64,000 nt of DNA. Source: Methylocystis sp. ATCC 49242. Its GTDB lineage: Bacteria; Pseudomonadota; Alphaproteobacteria; Rhizobiales; Beijerinckiaceae. Of the stretch, positions 8,017 to 16,627 are shown in pieces. A model generated the notes under the pieces. It did no database searches. It saw only the letters and a list, made by a program, of their open reading frames with translations, and had not been told where the DNA came from. The stretch spans positions 2,858,356 to 2,922,355 of the forward strand of contig NZ_KE124774.1 in assembly GCF_000188155.2 (NCBI RefSeq). Direction: 5' to 3'. The translations under genes and the position numbers were made by a program. The stretch's first letter is position 1. Each line of letters opens with the position of its first letter.

Positions 8017-8421
8017 TCATTTCTTGCGATAATCGCCGCTGAATTCGCAGGACGCCCCGTGGAAGTAGAGGCAGCGGCTGTCTTCCTCGACGCTGACGCC
8101 CTTTTTCGTGCGGCGGATGGTCAGCGTGCAGGTCTCGTTGTCCTCTTTCTGCGAGGCCGCCAGCGCGTCCCCGCCCGCCGCGCCCACGCCATCGAAGACG
8201 CCCGTGCAGTCCGGCGTCCCGACGACCGCCTCGACTCGAAAATCTCCGTTCGCGCGGCGCTTGATGTCGAGGCTCCGCGAATACTCCTTCGTCGCTTTGG
8301 ACTTCACGCCCCCGGCATACCGGCCCTCGAAGGCGGCCGCGCCGGAGGCGGAGGCGAGCGACCACGCGAGCGCGATAACGCCTGAAACTCCTGCTCGCCT
8401 TCTCGTCGTGGCGTTTGTCAT
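8017..8421 (-). CDS. Secreted hypothetical protein
   Basis: I do not recognise a named family. The ~134-residue product begins MTNATTRRRAG and has a signal peptide (VIALAWSLASASGAAA), so it is probably exported. The mature part is short and strand-rich with four cysteines (PDCTGVF, ETCTLTI, RCLYFHGASCEF) that could form two disulfides. The start at 8421 is chosen because it begins the signal peptide. It lies between fabI and fabB on the same strand; nothing links it to lipid synthesis. Composition is like the neighbours. Confidence 0.7.
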   Translation of the reverse strand: MTNATTRRRAGVSGVIALAWSLASASGAAAFEGRYAGGVKSKATKEYSRSLDIKRRANGDFRVEAVVGTPDCTGVFDGVGAAGGDALAASQKEDNETCTLTIRRTKKGVSVEEDSRCLYFHGASCEFSGDYRKK

Positions 8422-8634
8422 GAAGCGTTCCTTAACGCGGCCCAGCCGCAAGCGCCACTGTCTGGCCGGCCCCGTTCCGCCAAAAATCCTGAAAACCCGC
8501 GGCCTGCGCCGAGCGAGCGGCGCAGGGACATGCTGTAAAGCTGCAAAAAAACGCGGCGCGCCGGATGGCCGTGTCAGGGCCGCCTCCGGCAGTTGCTCGG
8601 CGCCCGCCGAAATCTGGCGCGCGCCGGAACGCCC

Positions 8635-9858
8635 TTACGCGTCGGGATGCTTGAAGACCAGCGTCGCGTTGGTTCCGCCGAAACCGAAGGAGTTCGACAG
8701 CACCGCGCCGAGCTTCACATTGTCACGACGCTCCAGCAGGATCGGCATGTCCGCGAAGTCGGGGTCGAGCTCCTCGATATGGGCGCTCTTGCAGATGAAG
8801 CCGTTCTGCATCATCAGCAGCGAATAGATCGCCTCCTGCACGCCGGTCGCGCCGAGCGAATGGCCCGTCAGCGACTTTGTCGCGGCGATCGGCGGACATT
8901 TGTCGCCAACGCCGAAGACTTCGCGCAGCGCCTCGATCTCCTTGGCGTCGCCGACCGGCGTCGCGGTGGCGTGCGGATTGATATAGTCGATCGAACACTT
9001 CACGGTGGAAAGCGCCTGGCGCATGCAGCGCACGGCGCCTTCGCCCGAGGGCGCGACCATGTCGTAGCCGTCCGACGTCGCGCCATAGCCCGCCACTTCG
9101 GCGTAGATCTTCGCGCCGCGGGCCTTGGCGTGCTCATATTCCTCGAGCACCAGCACGCCCGCGCCGCCCGCGATCACGAAGCCGTCGCGGTTTTTGTCAT
9201 AGGCGCGGGAGGCGGTCGCCGGACGGTCGTTGTAGGCGGAGGACATCGCGCCCATGGCGTCGAAGAGGACGGAGAGCTCCCACTCCAGCTCCTCGCAGCC
9301 GCCGGCGAAGATCATGTCCTGCTTGCCGTGCTGGATCATCTCATAGGCGTTGCCGATGCAATGGTTGGAGGTCGCGCAAGCCGAGGAGATGGAATAGTTC
9401 ACGCCCTTGATCTTGAACCAGACCGCGAGCGTCGCGGACGCCGTCGAGGACATGCATTTCGGCACCGCGAAGGGGCCGACGCGCTTGGGGCCCTTGCTGC
9501 GGGTGATGTCGGCCGCCTCGACGATGGTCCTGGTCGATGGGCCGCCCGAGCCCATGATGATGCCGGTGCGCTCGTTGGAGATTTCCGCCTCGGTCAGCCC
9601 CGCGTCGCGGATCGCCTGATCCATGGCGACATGGTTCCAGGCGGTACCCGTCGCATGGAAGCGCATGGCGCGGCGGTCGACGACGGTCGAGGGATCGAGC
9701 GTCGGCATGCCGTGGACCTGCGAGCGGAAGCCGAGTTCGGCGTATTTCTCCGCGCGCACGATGCCCGACTTCGCCTCGCGAAGGGAGGCGACCACTTCCT
9801 GCGTCGTATTGCCGATTGACGACACGATGCCCATGCCGGTGACGACGACTCGTCTCAT
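8635..9858 (-). CDS. fabB: 3-oxoacyl-[ACP] synthase I FabB
   Basis: FabB is the elongation condensing enzyme needed for unsaturated fatty-acid synthesis after FabA isomerisation. The 407-residue thiolase-fold protein has the catalytic triad at Cys161 ([10 protein letters not shown]), His296 ([11 protein letters not shown]) and His333 ([12 protein letters not shown]), close to the E. coli FabB positions. It ends with the usual [18 protein letters not shown] 9858 ([10 protein letters not shown]) is the canonical FabB start. An in-frame upstream ATG at 9903 would overlap the fabA-fabB junction. It follows fabA by 56 bp, and the fabA-fabB pair opposite irr is a conserved alphaproteobacterial arrangement. 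Confidence 0.96.
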   Translation of the reverse strand: MRRVVVTGMGIVSSIGNTTQEVVASLREAKSGIVRAEKYAELGFRSQVHGMPTLDPSTVVDRRAMRFHATGTAWNHVAMDQAIRDAGLTEAEISNERTGIIMGSGGPSTRTIVEAADITRSKGPKRVGPFAVPKCMSSTASATLAVWFKIKGVNYSISSACATSNHCIGNAYEMIQHGKQDMIFAGGCEELEWELSVLFDAMGAMSSAYNDRPATASRAYDKNRDGFVIAGGAGVLVLEEYEHAKARGAKIYAEVAGYGATSDGYDMVAPSGEGAVRCMRQALSTVKCSIDYINPHATATPVGDAKEIEALREVFGVGDKCPPIAATKSLTGHSLGATGVQEAIYSLLMMQNGFICKSAHIEELDPDFADMPILLERRDNVKLGAVLSNSFGFGGTNATLVFKHPDA

Positions 9859-9914
9859 TGTTCTCTCCCCTGGCGTCGGGATCACGGCTCCCGAACTTCC
9901 CATCGATTTTCCGT

Positions 9915-10436
9915 TCAGGCGGCGGGCGCTTCGGCCTTGGCGAGTCCGACCCTCAGATCCTTCGCCTCATAGATTCGCTCCCCGTCGGCCGCCACCCAGC
10001 CGTCGGCGATGCCGAGCACGAGCTTGCCCTTGAAGACGCGCTTGAAATCGACTCCATAGGTGACCGTCTTGACGGTCGGGCGCACCTGGCCGGTGAACTT
10101 CACCTCGCCGACGCCCAGCGCCATGCCGCGTCCCGGATTGTCCAGCCAGGCGAGGTAGAAGCCGACCATCTGCCAGAGGGCGTCGAGGCCGAGGCAGCCG
10201 GGCATGACCGGATTGCCCTTGAAGTGGCAGTCGAAGAACCAGAGGCTCGGCTTGATGTCGAGTTCGGCGCGCATATAGCCCTTGCCATGCTCGCCGCCTG
10301 TCTCGAAAATCTCGGTGATGCGATCGAACATCAGCATCGGCGGCAGCGGCAATTGCGCGTTGCCGGGGCCGAAAAGCTCCTCGCGCCCGCAGGCCAACAA
10401 GTCCTCATAGCCGAATGACGAGCGCCGTTCGCTCAT
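9915..10436 (-). CDS. fabA: 3-hydroxydecanoyl-[ACP] dehydratase/isomerase FabA
   Basis: FabA dehydrates 3-hydroxyacyl-ACP and isomerises trans-2- to cis-3-decenoyl-ACP, the branch point to unsaturated fatty acids. The 173-residue hot-dog-fold protein has the active-site His71 in [20 protein letters not shown] with Asp85, matching the E. coli His70/Asp84 pair. GGGAGG lies about 10 nt upstream of ATG 10436. It is the first gene of fabA-fabB, and its 290-bp upstream region is shared with divergent irr, so iron-linked control of membrane lipid synthesis is possible but no clear Irr site was found. Confidence 0.97.
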   Translation of the reverse strand: MSERRSSFGYEDLLACGREELFGPGNAQLPLPPMLMFDRITEIFETGGEHGKGYMRAELDIKPSLWFFDCHFKGNPVMPGCLGLDALWQMVGFYLAWLDNPGRGMALGVGEVKFTGQVRPTVKTVTYGVDFKRVFKGKLVLGIADGWVAADGERIYEAKDLRVGLAKAEAPAA

Positions 10437-10726
10437 GGTGATACCGCCTCCCGTTGGAGCCTAAAGCCCTGATTCCCCAGCCTTTGCGCTCGACCTCCGA
10501 AAGGAGGGCGAGCCGCCCCTTTGTTATCGAAAGGTCCGCGGCCAGCGAGGACGCGCCTTTGCGCTTATGGGCGATTTGTTCCGTAACATAGGCCGCGGCG
10601 CGCCGGAAGCGTCTGCTGCGATCGCGTGGACCGCTCGCTGCGCCGGCGCCCAGGCGCCGGCGGACGTTGAGTTCCAGCCGTTTTTTGGTATAAGTCAAAG
10701 CTTGGGAGAACAAAGAGCCGCCGCCG

Positions 10727-11200
10727 ATGGACGCCTTTGAAAACGGAGCCGTTGCGCCAGCCGCCGCCTCGCGCGAACAGGACGCGAGCCGCAGGCCGGT
10801 TCATGAAATTCTGGACAAGGCGGGGCTTCGGCCGACGCGCCAGCGCCTCGCGCTCGGCGAACTGCTCTTTTCCGGCCGCGACCGCCATGTGACGGCGGAG
10901 CGTCTCTATGAAGAAGCGGCCGCCGCCAATCTCTCGGTCTCGCTCGCGACCGTATACAACACGCTGCATCAGTTCACCGACGCCGGCCTTCTGCGCGAAA
11001 TCGCCGTGGACGGGACTCGGGTCTATTTCGACACCAATGTCAGCGACCATCATCATTTCCTGATCGAGGACGATGGCGAGCTGTGCGACATTCACGGCTC
11101 GAACATCACGATCGCAAATCTGCCCGCGCCGCCCGAGGGACTGCGCGTCGAGCGCGTCGACGTCGTGGTCCGGCTGCGGCGGGACAAGCCCGCCTCCTGA
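10727..11200 (+). CDS. irr: Iron response regulator Irr (Fur family)
   Basis: Irr is the haem-sensing Fur-family regulator that controls iron and haem genes in rhizobia and relatives. The 157-residue protein has the Fur winged helix (LRPTRQRLALGELLF; VTAERLYEEA; VSLATVYNTLHQFTDAGLLREI) and the Irr-type HHH triplet (108-110) in SDHHHFLIEDDGELCDI. It lacks the zinc CxxC pairs of true Fur. There is no N-terminal haem regulatory motif like that of Bradyrhizobium Irr. It is divergent from fabA across 290 bp, the conserved rhizobial arrangement. That intergenic stretch holds the ribosome sites of both genes and an AT-rich patch near 10680-10700, but no array I could assign. Confidence 0.93.
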   Translation: MDAFENGAVAPAAASREQDASRRPVHEILDKAGLRPTRQRLALGELLFSGRDRHVTAERLYEEAAAANLSVSLATVYNTLHQFTDAGLLREIAVDGTRVYFDTNVSDHHHFLIEDDGELCDIHGSNITIANLPAPPEGLRVERVDVVVRLRRDKPAS

Positions 11201-11212
11201 CGGGTTCCGGCG

Positions 11213-11743
11213 CTACTCCACCTTCTCGCCGGGATAGACGCCCCAAAGATTCTCCTGCTGAATGTAGCCGTCGAACTCCTTGCCCGCGAGACGGCACCAT
11301 TTGCCGTCGCAGCCGCGCAGCGTCCCGATCACGCCGGGGCCGAGCTTGGCGACCGGCGTCGTGTGATCCGAGGCCGTGAGGAGCTGCGGCTCTTTCTTCC
11401 AGGGCGCGATCAGCGCGGTGCGCCGGCCCGACAGCAGCGAGTGCAGGACCCAGCCCTCCGAGCCTTCCGAATCGCGGATCTTGCGCCAGGTCTCGAATTC
11501 GGCGGTGATCTCCACGGGCAGGCCGGCCCGCGTGTAGATCCAGAGGGTGGGGTGCTCCTTGCTCGGCCCCTCGCGCACATTGACGCGGTCGGACTTCAGG
11601 CTGACGTAGCGCGGGATCGGCAGATTGCTCACCGGCCCCTTCTGCTGCTCCTGCGCAGGCGCCAATGTTGCAAAAATCAGGCAGAATGCGCCGATCAGCA
11701 GGGCGGCCCCGCCTGTTGCAAAGTCTCTTTTCCGATGCGGCAT
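11213..11743 (-). CDS. Exported SH3-domain protein
   Basis: This 176-residue protein has an N-terminal hydrophobic export signal (GGAALLIGAFCLIFATLAPAQ) and a bacterial SH3-like domain at about 45-110 (YVSLKSDRVNVREGPSKEHP; WRKIRDSEGSEGWVLHSLLSG). A second SH3-like half follows, with KLGPGVIGTLRGCDGKWCRLAGKEFDGYI. Such proteins bind the cell envelope, often peptidoglycan, but no specific ligand is evident. It converges on irr with a 12-bp gap. The start ATG 11743 is the only one giving the signal peptide. Confidence 0.85.
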   Translation of the reverse strand: MPHRKRDFATGGAALLIGAFCLIFATLAPAQEQQKGPVSNLPIPRYVSLKSDRVNVREGPSKEHPTLWIYTRAGLPVEITAEFETWRKIRDSEGSEGWVLHSLLSGRRTALIAPWKKEPQLLTASDHTTPVAKLGPGVIGTLRGCDGKWCRLAGKEFDGYIQQENLWGVYPGEKVE

Positions 11744-11992
11744 GATGGAGTGGTCGCTCGTCTTGTCTTTGGCCCGTCATCTGCTAGGAAGTCTAAGCCC
11801 AGCGCGCAGACGGCGTATTGGTTTTGTCGCTTATCGCCGTTAAGACCGGGTTGAAAAGGGCGCAGGATTCGACCGCGGTCTTTACCCGCGAAGATTGTGA
11901 ATCGGCTCGGGCGACTGGGCGAAATTGTATCGGAAATTGCGGATTTCTGCTACGCAGCAACGCATAGGCGAGCCGAGGGGATAAAGCGCAAG

Positions 11993-12988
11993 ATGCCGAA
12001 AAAGAAGCCGCTCGTTGTCGTGACGCGTCGACTCCCCGAGGTGATCGAGACTCGCATGTGCGAACTCTTCGACACGCGCCTCAATGAGACCGACAGGCCG
12101 CTCACCCACGACGAACTGGTCGAGGCCATGCGCACCGCGGAAGTCCTGGTGCCCACCATCACCGACCGCATCGATTCGCATCTCATCGCCCAGGCGGGCG
12201 AGCAGATGAAGCTCATCGCCAATTTCGGCAATGGCGTCGACAATATCGACGTCGCCTCGGCGCTCGGCCGCTCGATCACGGTCACCAACACCCCCGGCGT
12301 GCTGACGGAAGACACCGCCGACATGACCATGGCGCTGATTCTCTCGGTCGCGCGCCGTCTGGTGGAAGGCGCCCGCGCCATTCCCGAGGGCACATGGTCC
12401 GGCTGGTCGCCGACCTGGATGCTCGGCCATCGCATCACCGGCAAGCGGCTCGGCATCGTCGGCATGGGCCGCATCGGCCAGGCGCTCGCCCGCCGCGCCA
12501 AGGCCTTCGGCCTGTCGATCCACTATCACAACCGTCGCCGCGTTCCCGTCGAGATCGAGGAGCAGCTGGAGGCGACCTATTGGGAATCGCTCGACCAGAT
12601 GCTGGCGCGCGTCGACATCGTGTCGATCCACTGCCCGCATACGCCGGCGACCTACCACCTGCTGTCCGCGCGACGGCTGAAGCATCTGCGCCCGCAGGCC
12701 ATTCTGGTGAACACCGCGCGCGGCGAGATCGTCGACGAGAACGCGCTGGTGCGCATGCTGGAAGCCGATGAAATGGCCGGCGCGGGCCTCGACGTGTTCG
12801 AGCACGAGCCCGCCGTTTCGCCCAAGCTCCTGAAGCTCGCCCAGTCCGGCAAGGTCACGCTGCTGCCGCATATGGGCTCGGCGACGATCGAGGGCCGCAT
12901 CGACATGGGCGAGAAGGTCATCATCAATATCAAGACCTTCATGGACGGCCACCGCCCGCCGGATCGCGTTCTGCCCAGCATGCTGTAA
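11993..12988 (+). CDS. D-2-hydroxyacid dehydrogenase (glyoxylate/hydroxypyruvate reductase-like)
   Basis: This NAD(P)-dependent dehydrogenase of the D-isomer 2-hydroxyacid family probably acts on glyoxylate or hydroxypyruvate. The 331-residue product has the NFGNGVDNIDV segment, the Rossmann motif GMGRIGQALARRAKAFG with NRRR after it (suggesting NADPH), NTARGEIVDE with the catalytic Arg, Glu in the FEHEPAV stretch, and catalytic His in LLPHMGSAT. ATG 11993 (MPKKK) fits the family start; a longer in-frame version from 11897 has no support. In a serine-cycle organism hydroxypyruvate reductase is central, but the usual HprA is a different paralogue, so I leave the symbol open. Confidence 0.85.
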   Translation: MPKKKPLVVVTRRLPEVIETRMCELFDTRLNETDRPLTHDELVEAMRTAEVLVPTITDRIDSHLIAQAGEQMKLIANFGNGVDNIDVASALGRSITVTNTPGVLTEDTADMTMALILSVARRLVEGARAIPEGTWSGWSPTWMLGHRITGKRLGIVGMGRIGQALARRAKAFGLSIHYHNRRRVPVEIEEQLEATYWESLDQMLARVDIVSIHCPHTPATYHLLSARRLKHLRPQAILVNTARGEIVDENALVRMLEADEMAGAGLDVFEHEPAVSPKLLKLAQSGKVTLLPHMGSATIEGRIDMGEKVIINIKTFMDGHRPPDRVLPSML

Positions 12989-13073
12989 AAGTAGACGCGC
13001 CGGCGCCCGACCGCCGCCAGATTTTGCGGCGATGATCGTCCCGCGTCGCTTTGAATTCAGGGAGAACGCCCAG

Positions 13074-13559
13074 ATGAACAGATTTTTCCTCGCTGTCGCC
13101 GCCACCCTCTGCGCCGTGGCGCTGGCGGCGCCGGCCGAGGCCAAGAAGGCGAAGCCGGCGGCCGGCGGCGAGCAGCAGCAACAGCAGCAGGGCGAAGGCG
13201 AGGACGCCGCCGGCATTCCGCGCTACCAGCCCTTCCCGCACAATCGCAACTTCGTCCTCAAGGAAATCAACGGCAAGGCTCCGCCCGTCGAGATGTGGAT
13301 CACCATCGACGCGACGGGTCGCGCAAACGGCTTCTCGGGCTGCAAGAACTGGTCGGGCGTCTTCGTGATCGGCCCCAACCGCCTCGGCCCCAAGGCCATG
13401 CCGGCGATCAACGAGCAGAAATGCGACGGCGCCCTCGCCTCCATCGAAAAGGACTATTGGGGCGTGCTGCTTTCCGGCCCCTATTGGGACACCAAGGGCG
13501 ACGAACTGACGCTGAAGGGCTTCAAGGGCGGCGTGCTGAAGTTCCAGCGGTCGCTTTGA
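13074..13559 (+). CDS. Secreted META-domain protein
   Basis: This 161-residue protein begins with a signal peptide (MNRFFLAVAATLCAVALAAPAEA) and a low-complexity linker with a poly-Gln run (13173-13190). A META/HslJ-like domain follows with ATGRANGFSGCKNWSGVF, then MPAINEQKCDG and YWDTKGDELTLKG. The domain occurs in envelope and heat-shock-associated proteins of unknown biochemical role. GGAG lies 9 nt upstream of ATG 13074, while the in-frame ATG at 13032 would destroy the signal peptide. The gene stands alone between the dehydrogenase and a convergent stress-protein gene. Confidence 0.82.
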   Translation: MNRFFLAVAATLCAVALAAPAEAKKAKPAAGGEQQQQQQGEGEDAAGIPRYQPFPHNRNFVLKEINGKAPPVEMWITIDATGRANGFSGCKNWSGVFVIGPNRLGPKAMPAINEQKCDGALASIEKDYWGVLLSGPYWDTKGDELTLKGFKGGVLKFQRSL

Positions 13560-13579
13560 TACGAAGAGGCAAAAGGGAT

Positions 13580-13598
13580 GCGAGGCGCGAAGCCTCGC
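13580..13598. terminator. Stem-loop between convergent genes
   Basis: GCGAGGC and GCCTCGC pair around the 5-nt loop GCGAA. The hairpin lies between the stop codons of two convergent genes (13559 and 13603) and probably terminates transcription in both directions. No long T tract is present, so strength is uncertain. Confidence 0.5.
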
Positions 13599-13602
13599 GT
13601 TC

Positions 13603-14421
13603 CTATTTCACCGGCGCAGCATAGAGCGGGCAGGGCGACTGGCGCAGGACGCGCTCGGTCGTCGAACCGCGCAAGGCGTCGAGCAGTCCGTGACGGCCGC
13701 GCGTCGGCATGGCGATCATGTCCGCGCCGATCTCCTTCGCGTAATTCAGGATCGTCTCCACAACCGGCCCCTGCCGCAATTCGATATGCGGCAGCAGCCC
13801 GTCGAAGATGGGCAGATCCTCGCCCACATGCAGCAGCATGACGTCCGCGGCCGGGTTCAGCGCATGGGCGAAGTCGGCGACATGGCGGAAGGCGTCGAGC
13901 GGGGCCACCCTCGCCTCGACCGGCATCAGCACGGTGTTGAGCGACACCGCGCCCGTCTCGCGATCGACGAAGCCGGTCTGATCTTCGCGCAGGAACAGCG
14001 CGGGCGTCTTCGCCTCGCGCGCCGCATCCTCCGCCACCGACCCCTCCAGCCAGCGCTCCAGCCCGCTGCGATTATGGGTCATCAGCACCATGAGGTCGCA
14101 CATGTGCCGCTCGACATAGGCGGCGACGCCATGCACGGGCGTATCCGACTCGACGGCGGCCTTGATCAGCTTGACGCCGAGCTTCTCGGTCACTTCGGCG
14201 CGCGAGGCGCTCGGCTCGATCATCCGCCAGCGCGCGAGCATTTCGCGAACATGGGGAAAGCGCTCCCAGTCGTCTTCGTCCTGATCCTCCCCCTCGATGT
14301 GCAGGATATGCAGCAGCGCCCTCGACGCGACGGCGATGCGCAGCGCATGCGCGAAGGCGTCGAGGCTCCCGAAGGAAAGGTCGGTCGGATGGACGATGGA
14401 TTTGGGCGGATTGCCGAGCAT
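13603..14421 (-). CDS. Tandem universal stress protein (UspA family)
   Basis: This ~272-residue protein contains two Usp domains, about 6-130 and 150-270. The first starts SIVHPTDLSFGSLDAFAHALRIA. The second starts NTVLMPVEARVAPLDAFRHV and ends with the nucleotide-loop-like MPTRGRHGLLDALRGSTTERVLRQSPCPL. Usp proteins bind ATP or AMP and support survival under stress. The second of two close ATGs (14421) is preferred because AGGGG sits 8 nt upstream; the first (14427) is too close to it. It is downstream of hisS on the same strand with an ~80-bp gap. Confidence 0.88.
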   Translation of the reverse strand: MLGNPPKSIVHPTDLSFGSLDAFAHALRIAVASRALLHILHIEGEDQDEDDWERFPHVREMLARWRMIEPSASRAEVTEKLGVKLIKAAVESDTPVHGVAAYVERHMCDLMVLMTHNRSGLERWLEGSVAEDAAREAKTPALFLREDQTGFVDRETGAVSLNTVLMPVEARVAPLDAFRHVADFAHALNPAADVMLLHVGEDLPIFDGLLPHIELRQGPVVETILNYAKEIGADMIAMPTRGRHGLLDALRGSTTERVLRQSPCPLYAAPVK

Positions 14422-14500
14422 TTGCATTTCCCCTGGCCGCGTTACCCAGAAAACTATAGCGCGCCGAAGGTGACGCAAGGACGAGCTTTGTCGCAGGCCC

Positions 14501-16003
14501 TCACTCCTGCCCCTTCTGCGCCGCGAGCGCCTGCGCGACCCTCTCGACGAGCTCGCTTTCGGGGATGGAAATCTGCGCGGGGCGCGCGGCCTTCCATTCC
14601 TCATTCGTGGCGATCGCCGCCGCGGCCCTGGCGCCGGCCACGAGATCCTTGATCTGCACTTCGCCCTTCGCCTTTTCGTCCGAACCTTGGATGACGACGA
14701 GCGGGCTGTTGCGCCGGTCGGCGTATTTCATCTGCGCCTTCATGCCGGCGGCGCCGAGATAAAGCTCGGCGGCGATTCCGCCCTGCCGCAATTGCCCGAC
14801 CATGCGCTGATAATCGGCGAGCCGGTCGCGATCGAGCACCAGCACCACCACCGGCCCGACATGCGGCCGCGCCGTGACGATCGGACTTCCCACGAGCTTC
14901 AGCGCCGCGAAGAGGCGCGACACGCCGATCGAGAAACCGGTCGCCGGCGTGTTCTCCGGCCGGAAGCGCCCGACGAGCCCGTCATAGCGCCCGCCGCCGC
15001 CGACCGAGCCGAAGCGCACCGGATGGCCCTTCTCGTCCCGCGTCTCGAAAGTGAGGTCCGCCTCGAAGACGGGGCCGGTGTAATATTCGAGGCCGCGCAC
15101 GACGGAAGGATCGATGCGGATGCGGTCCGGCCCGAAGCCGGCGTCGCGGGCAAGATCCTCGATCTCCAGTAGCTCCTCGGCGCCCTGCGCTCCGATGTCG
15201 CTCTTGCCGAGCAGGCCGAAGAGATCGAACTGCGGCTTGCCGTCCCGATATTGGCCGCCGAGGCTGAAGGAGAGGATCGTGTCGATCGCCTCGAGCGGCA
15301 GGCCCGCGCCTTTGGTGAAATCGCCGCTCTCGTCCTTGCGGCCCTCGCCGAGCAATTGCCGCACCCCGTCGGGGCCGAGCCGGTCGAGCTTGTCGATGGC
15401 GCGCAGCACCACGAGGCGGCGCCCCGCGTTTTCCTCGCCGCCAACGCCGATCGCCTGCATGACGCCGTCGAGCACCTTGCGGCTGTTGATCTTGATGACA
15501 TAGTCGCCGCGCGCAATGCCGAGCTTCTCCAGCGCGTCGGCCGCCATCATGCAGATTTCCGCGTCGGCGGCGGGCGAGGCGGAGCCGACGGTGTCCGCGT
15601 CGAACTGCATGAACTGGCGGAAGCGTCCCGGCCCCGGCTTCTCGTTGCGGTAGACATGGCCGAGCCGGTAGGAGCGATAGGGCTTCGGCAGCCGGTCGAA
15701 ATTCTGCGCGACGAAACGGGCGAGCGGCGCGGTCAGGTCATAGCGCAGCGACAGCCATTGCTCGTCGTCGTCCTGAAGCGAGAAAACGCCCTCGTTCGGC
15801 CGGTCCTGATCGGGCAGGAACTTGCCGAGCGCGTCCGTATATTCGAACGCCGGGGTCTCCAGCGCCTCGAAGCCGTAAAGCTCATAGACCGAACGGATGA
15901 CGTCCAGCATGCGCGAGGTCGCGGCGAGTTCGCCCGCCTCTCGGTCGGCGAATCCGCGCGGCGCGCGCGCTTCGACTTTGGTCTTTGCTTCTTCCTTGGA
16001 CAT
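14501..16003 (-). CDS. hisS: Histidyl-tRNA synthetase HisRS
   Basis: HisRS charges tRNA-His. The 500-residue class II synthetase has motif 1 ([17 protein letters not shown]), motif 2 ([20 protein letters not shown]), the histidine A box ([14 protein letters not shown]), motif 3 ([15 protein letters not shown]) and a C-terminal anticodon-binding domain ([17 protein letters not shown] onward). [10 protein letters not shown] near residue 15 is the usual N-terminal region of the alphaproteobacterial form. ATG 16003 is used, with an in-frame lysine-rich leader. A palindromic repeat lies immediately upstream (16021-16085). Confidence 0.97.
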   Translation of the reverse strand: MSKEEAKTKVEARAPRGFADREAGELAATSRMLDVIRSVYELYGFEALETPAFEYTDALGKFLPDQDRPNEGVFSLQDDDEQWLSLRYDLTAPLARFVAQNFDRLPKPYRSYRLGHVYRNEKPGPGRFRQFMQFDADTVGSASPAADAEICMMAADALEKLGIARGDYVIKINSRKVLDGVMQAIGVGGEENAGRRLVVLRAIDKLDRLGPDGVRQLLGEGRKDESGDFTKGAGLPLEAIDTILSFSLGGQYRDGKPQFDLFGLLGKSDIGAQGAEELLEIEDLARDAGFGPDRIRIDPSVVRGLEYYTGPVFEADLTFETRDEKGHPVRFGSVGGGGRYDGLVGRFRPENTPATGFSIGVSRLFAALKLVGSPIVTARPHVGPVVVLVLDRDRLADYQRMVGQLRQGGIAAELYLGAAGMKAQMKYADRRNSPLVVIQGSDEKAKGEVQIKDLVAGARAAAAIATNEEWKAARPAQISIPESELVERVAQALAAQKGQE

Positions 16004-16020
16004 TTGGCCTTGTTCGCCGT

Positions 16021-16085
16021 GAGGGCGCTGAATCGCCCTCCCCTTTAGGGGGAAGGTCGGACCGCGGGGCGGTCCGGGGGTGGGG
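16021..16085. repeat. Palindromic intergenic repeat (REP-like)
   Basis: Three adjacent dyads occupy this short span: GAGGGCG/CGCCCTC (16021-16040), CCC-TTTA-GGG around 16045, and CGGACCGC/GCGGTCCG around a 3-nt loop (16058-16076), followed by GGGGGTGGGG. The block sits in the 5' region of hisS and supplies the stop codon and last residues of the next gene. A related C/G-rich element occurs at 54744-54773. The structure is seen; mobility or a REP-family assignment is inference. Confidence 0.65.
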
Positions 16086-16521
16086 TGAATTCAGCCGCCT
16101 TCCTAGCATTTTCCCATGCGGAGGGAAGCCGCGCATCGGTAGGAAAAAAGCGCAAATGCGACCCGCAGCGCGGGCAATCGGAGCTGCCGAAGCCGTCGAG
16201 GGGGATTGGCAGCGCGGCGAGCGCGGCGTTGAGCGCGCATTCGTCGCCGCCCTCGACGATGAAAGCCCCGCGCGCCTCGCCCGCGACGGTGAGCTGGTCG
16301 ATGTGCCAATGGGGGCGTTTGTCGCGACGCATGTGGCGGGCGAGGCGCGCGCGCAACCCGCCCGATCCGCGCGCCGAGCCGCAATAGAGATAGTCCCCCG
16401 GCGCGAGAACCGCGGCGCGCTTGCCGGCCGTGACGGCCAATGGCGCGTCGAGCCGCAGCCACAGCGCATAGGCGCCGGGCGCTGCGGGGGCGTCGGCGGC
16501 GTCGATGACGAAACGGATCAT
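16045..16521 (-). CDS. DUF123 (GIY-YIG-related) protein
   Basis: This 158-residue protein matches the DUF123 family: [52 protein letters not shown], and a pair of cysteines in [17 protein letters not shown]123 is distantly related to the GIY-YIG nuclease fold; biochemical function is unknown. The last ~12 residues ([12 protein letters not shown]) are encoded by the palindromic repeat, so the original C-terminus was probably shorter or different. It reads toward hisS on the same strand. Confidence 0.8.
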   Translation of the reverse strand: MIRFVIDAADAPAAPGAYALWLRLDAPLAVTAGKRAAVLAPGDYLYCGSARGSGGLRARLARHMRRDKRPHWHIDQLTVAGEARGAFIVEGGDECALNAALAALPIPLDGFGSSDCPRCGSHLRFFPTDARLPSAWENARKAAEFTPPPDRPAVRPSP

Positions 16522-16627
16522 CGCTCACCCAGGCGGCGCGCGCCCTTTCGGGGCGGGGTCGAGCGCGCGTTTACCCTGCCGCAAGCTCGGCCTCGACGGG
16601 GAGACCGGGATTGCCGACAATCGAAAA

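Noticed and set aside
16021-16085. Palindromes considered as a CRISPR unit
   Set aside because: The dyads are all different, have no spacers and occur once; no cas gene is near.
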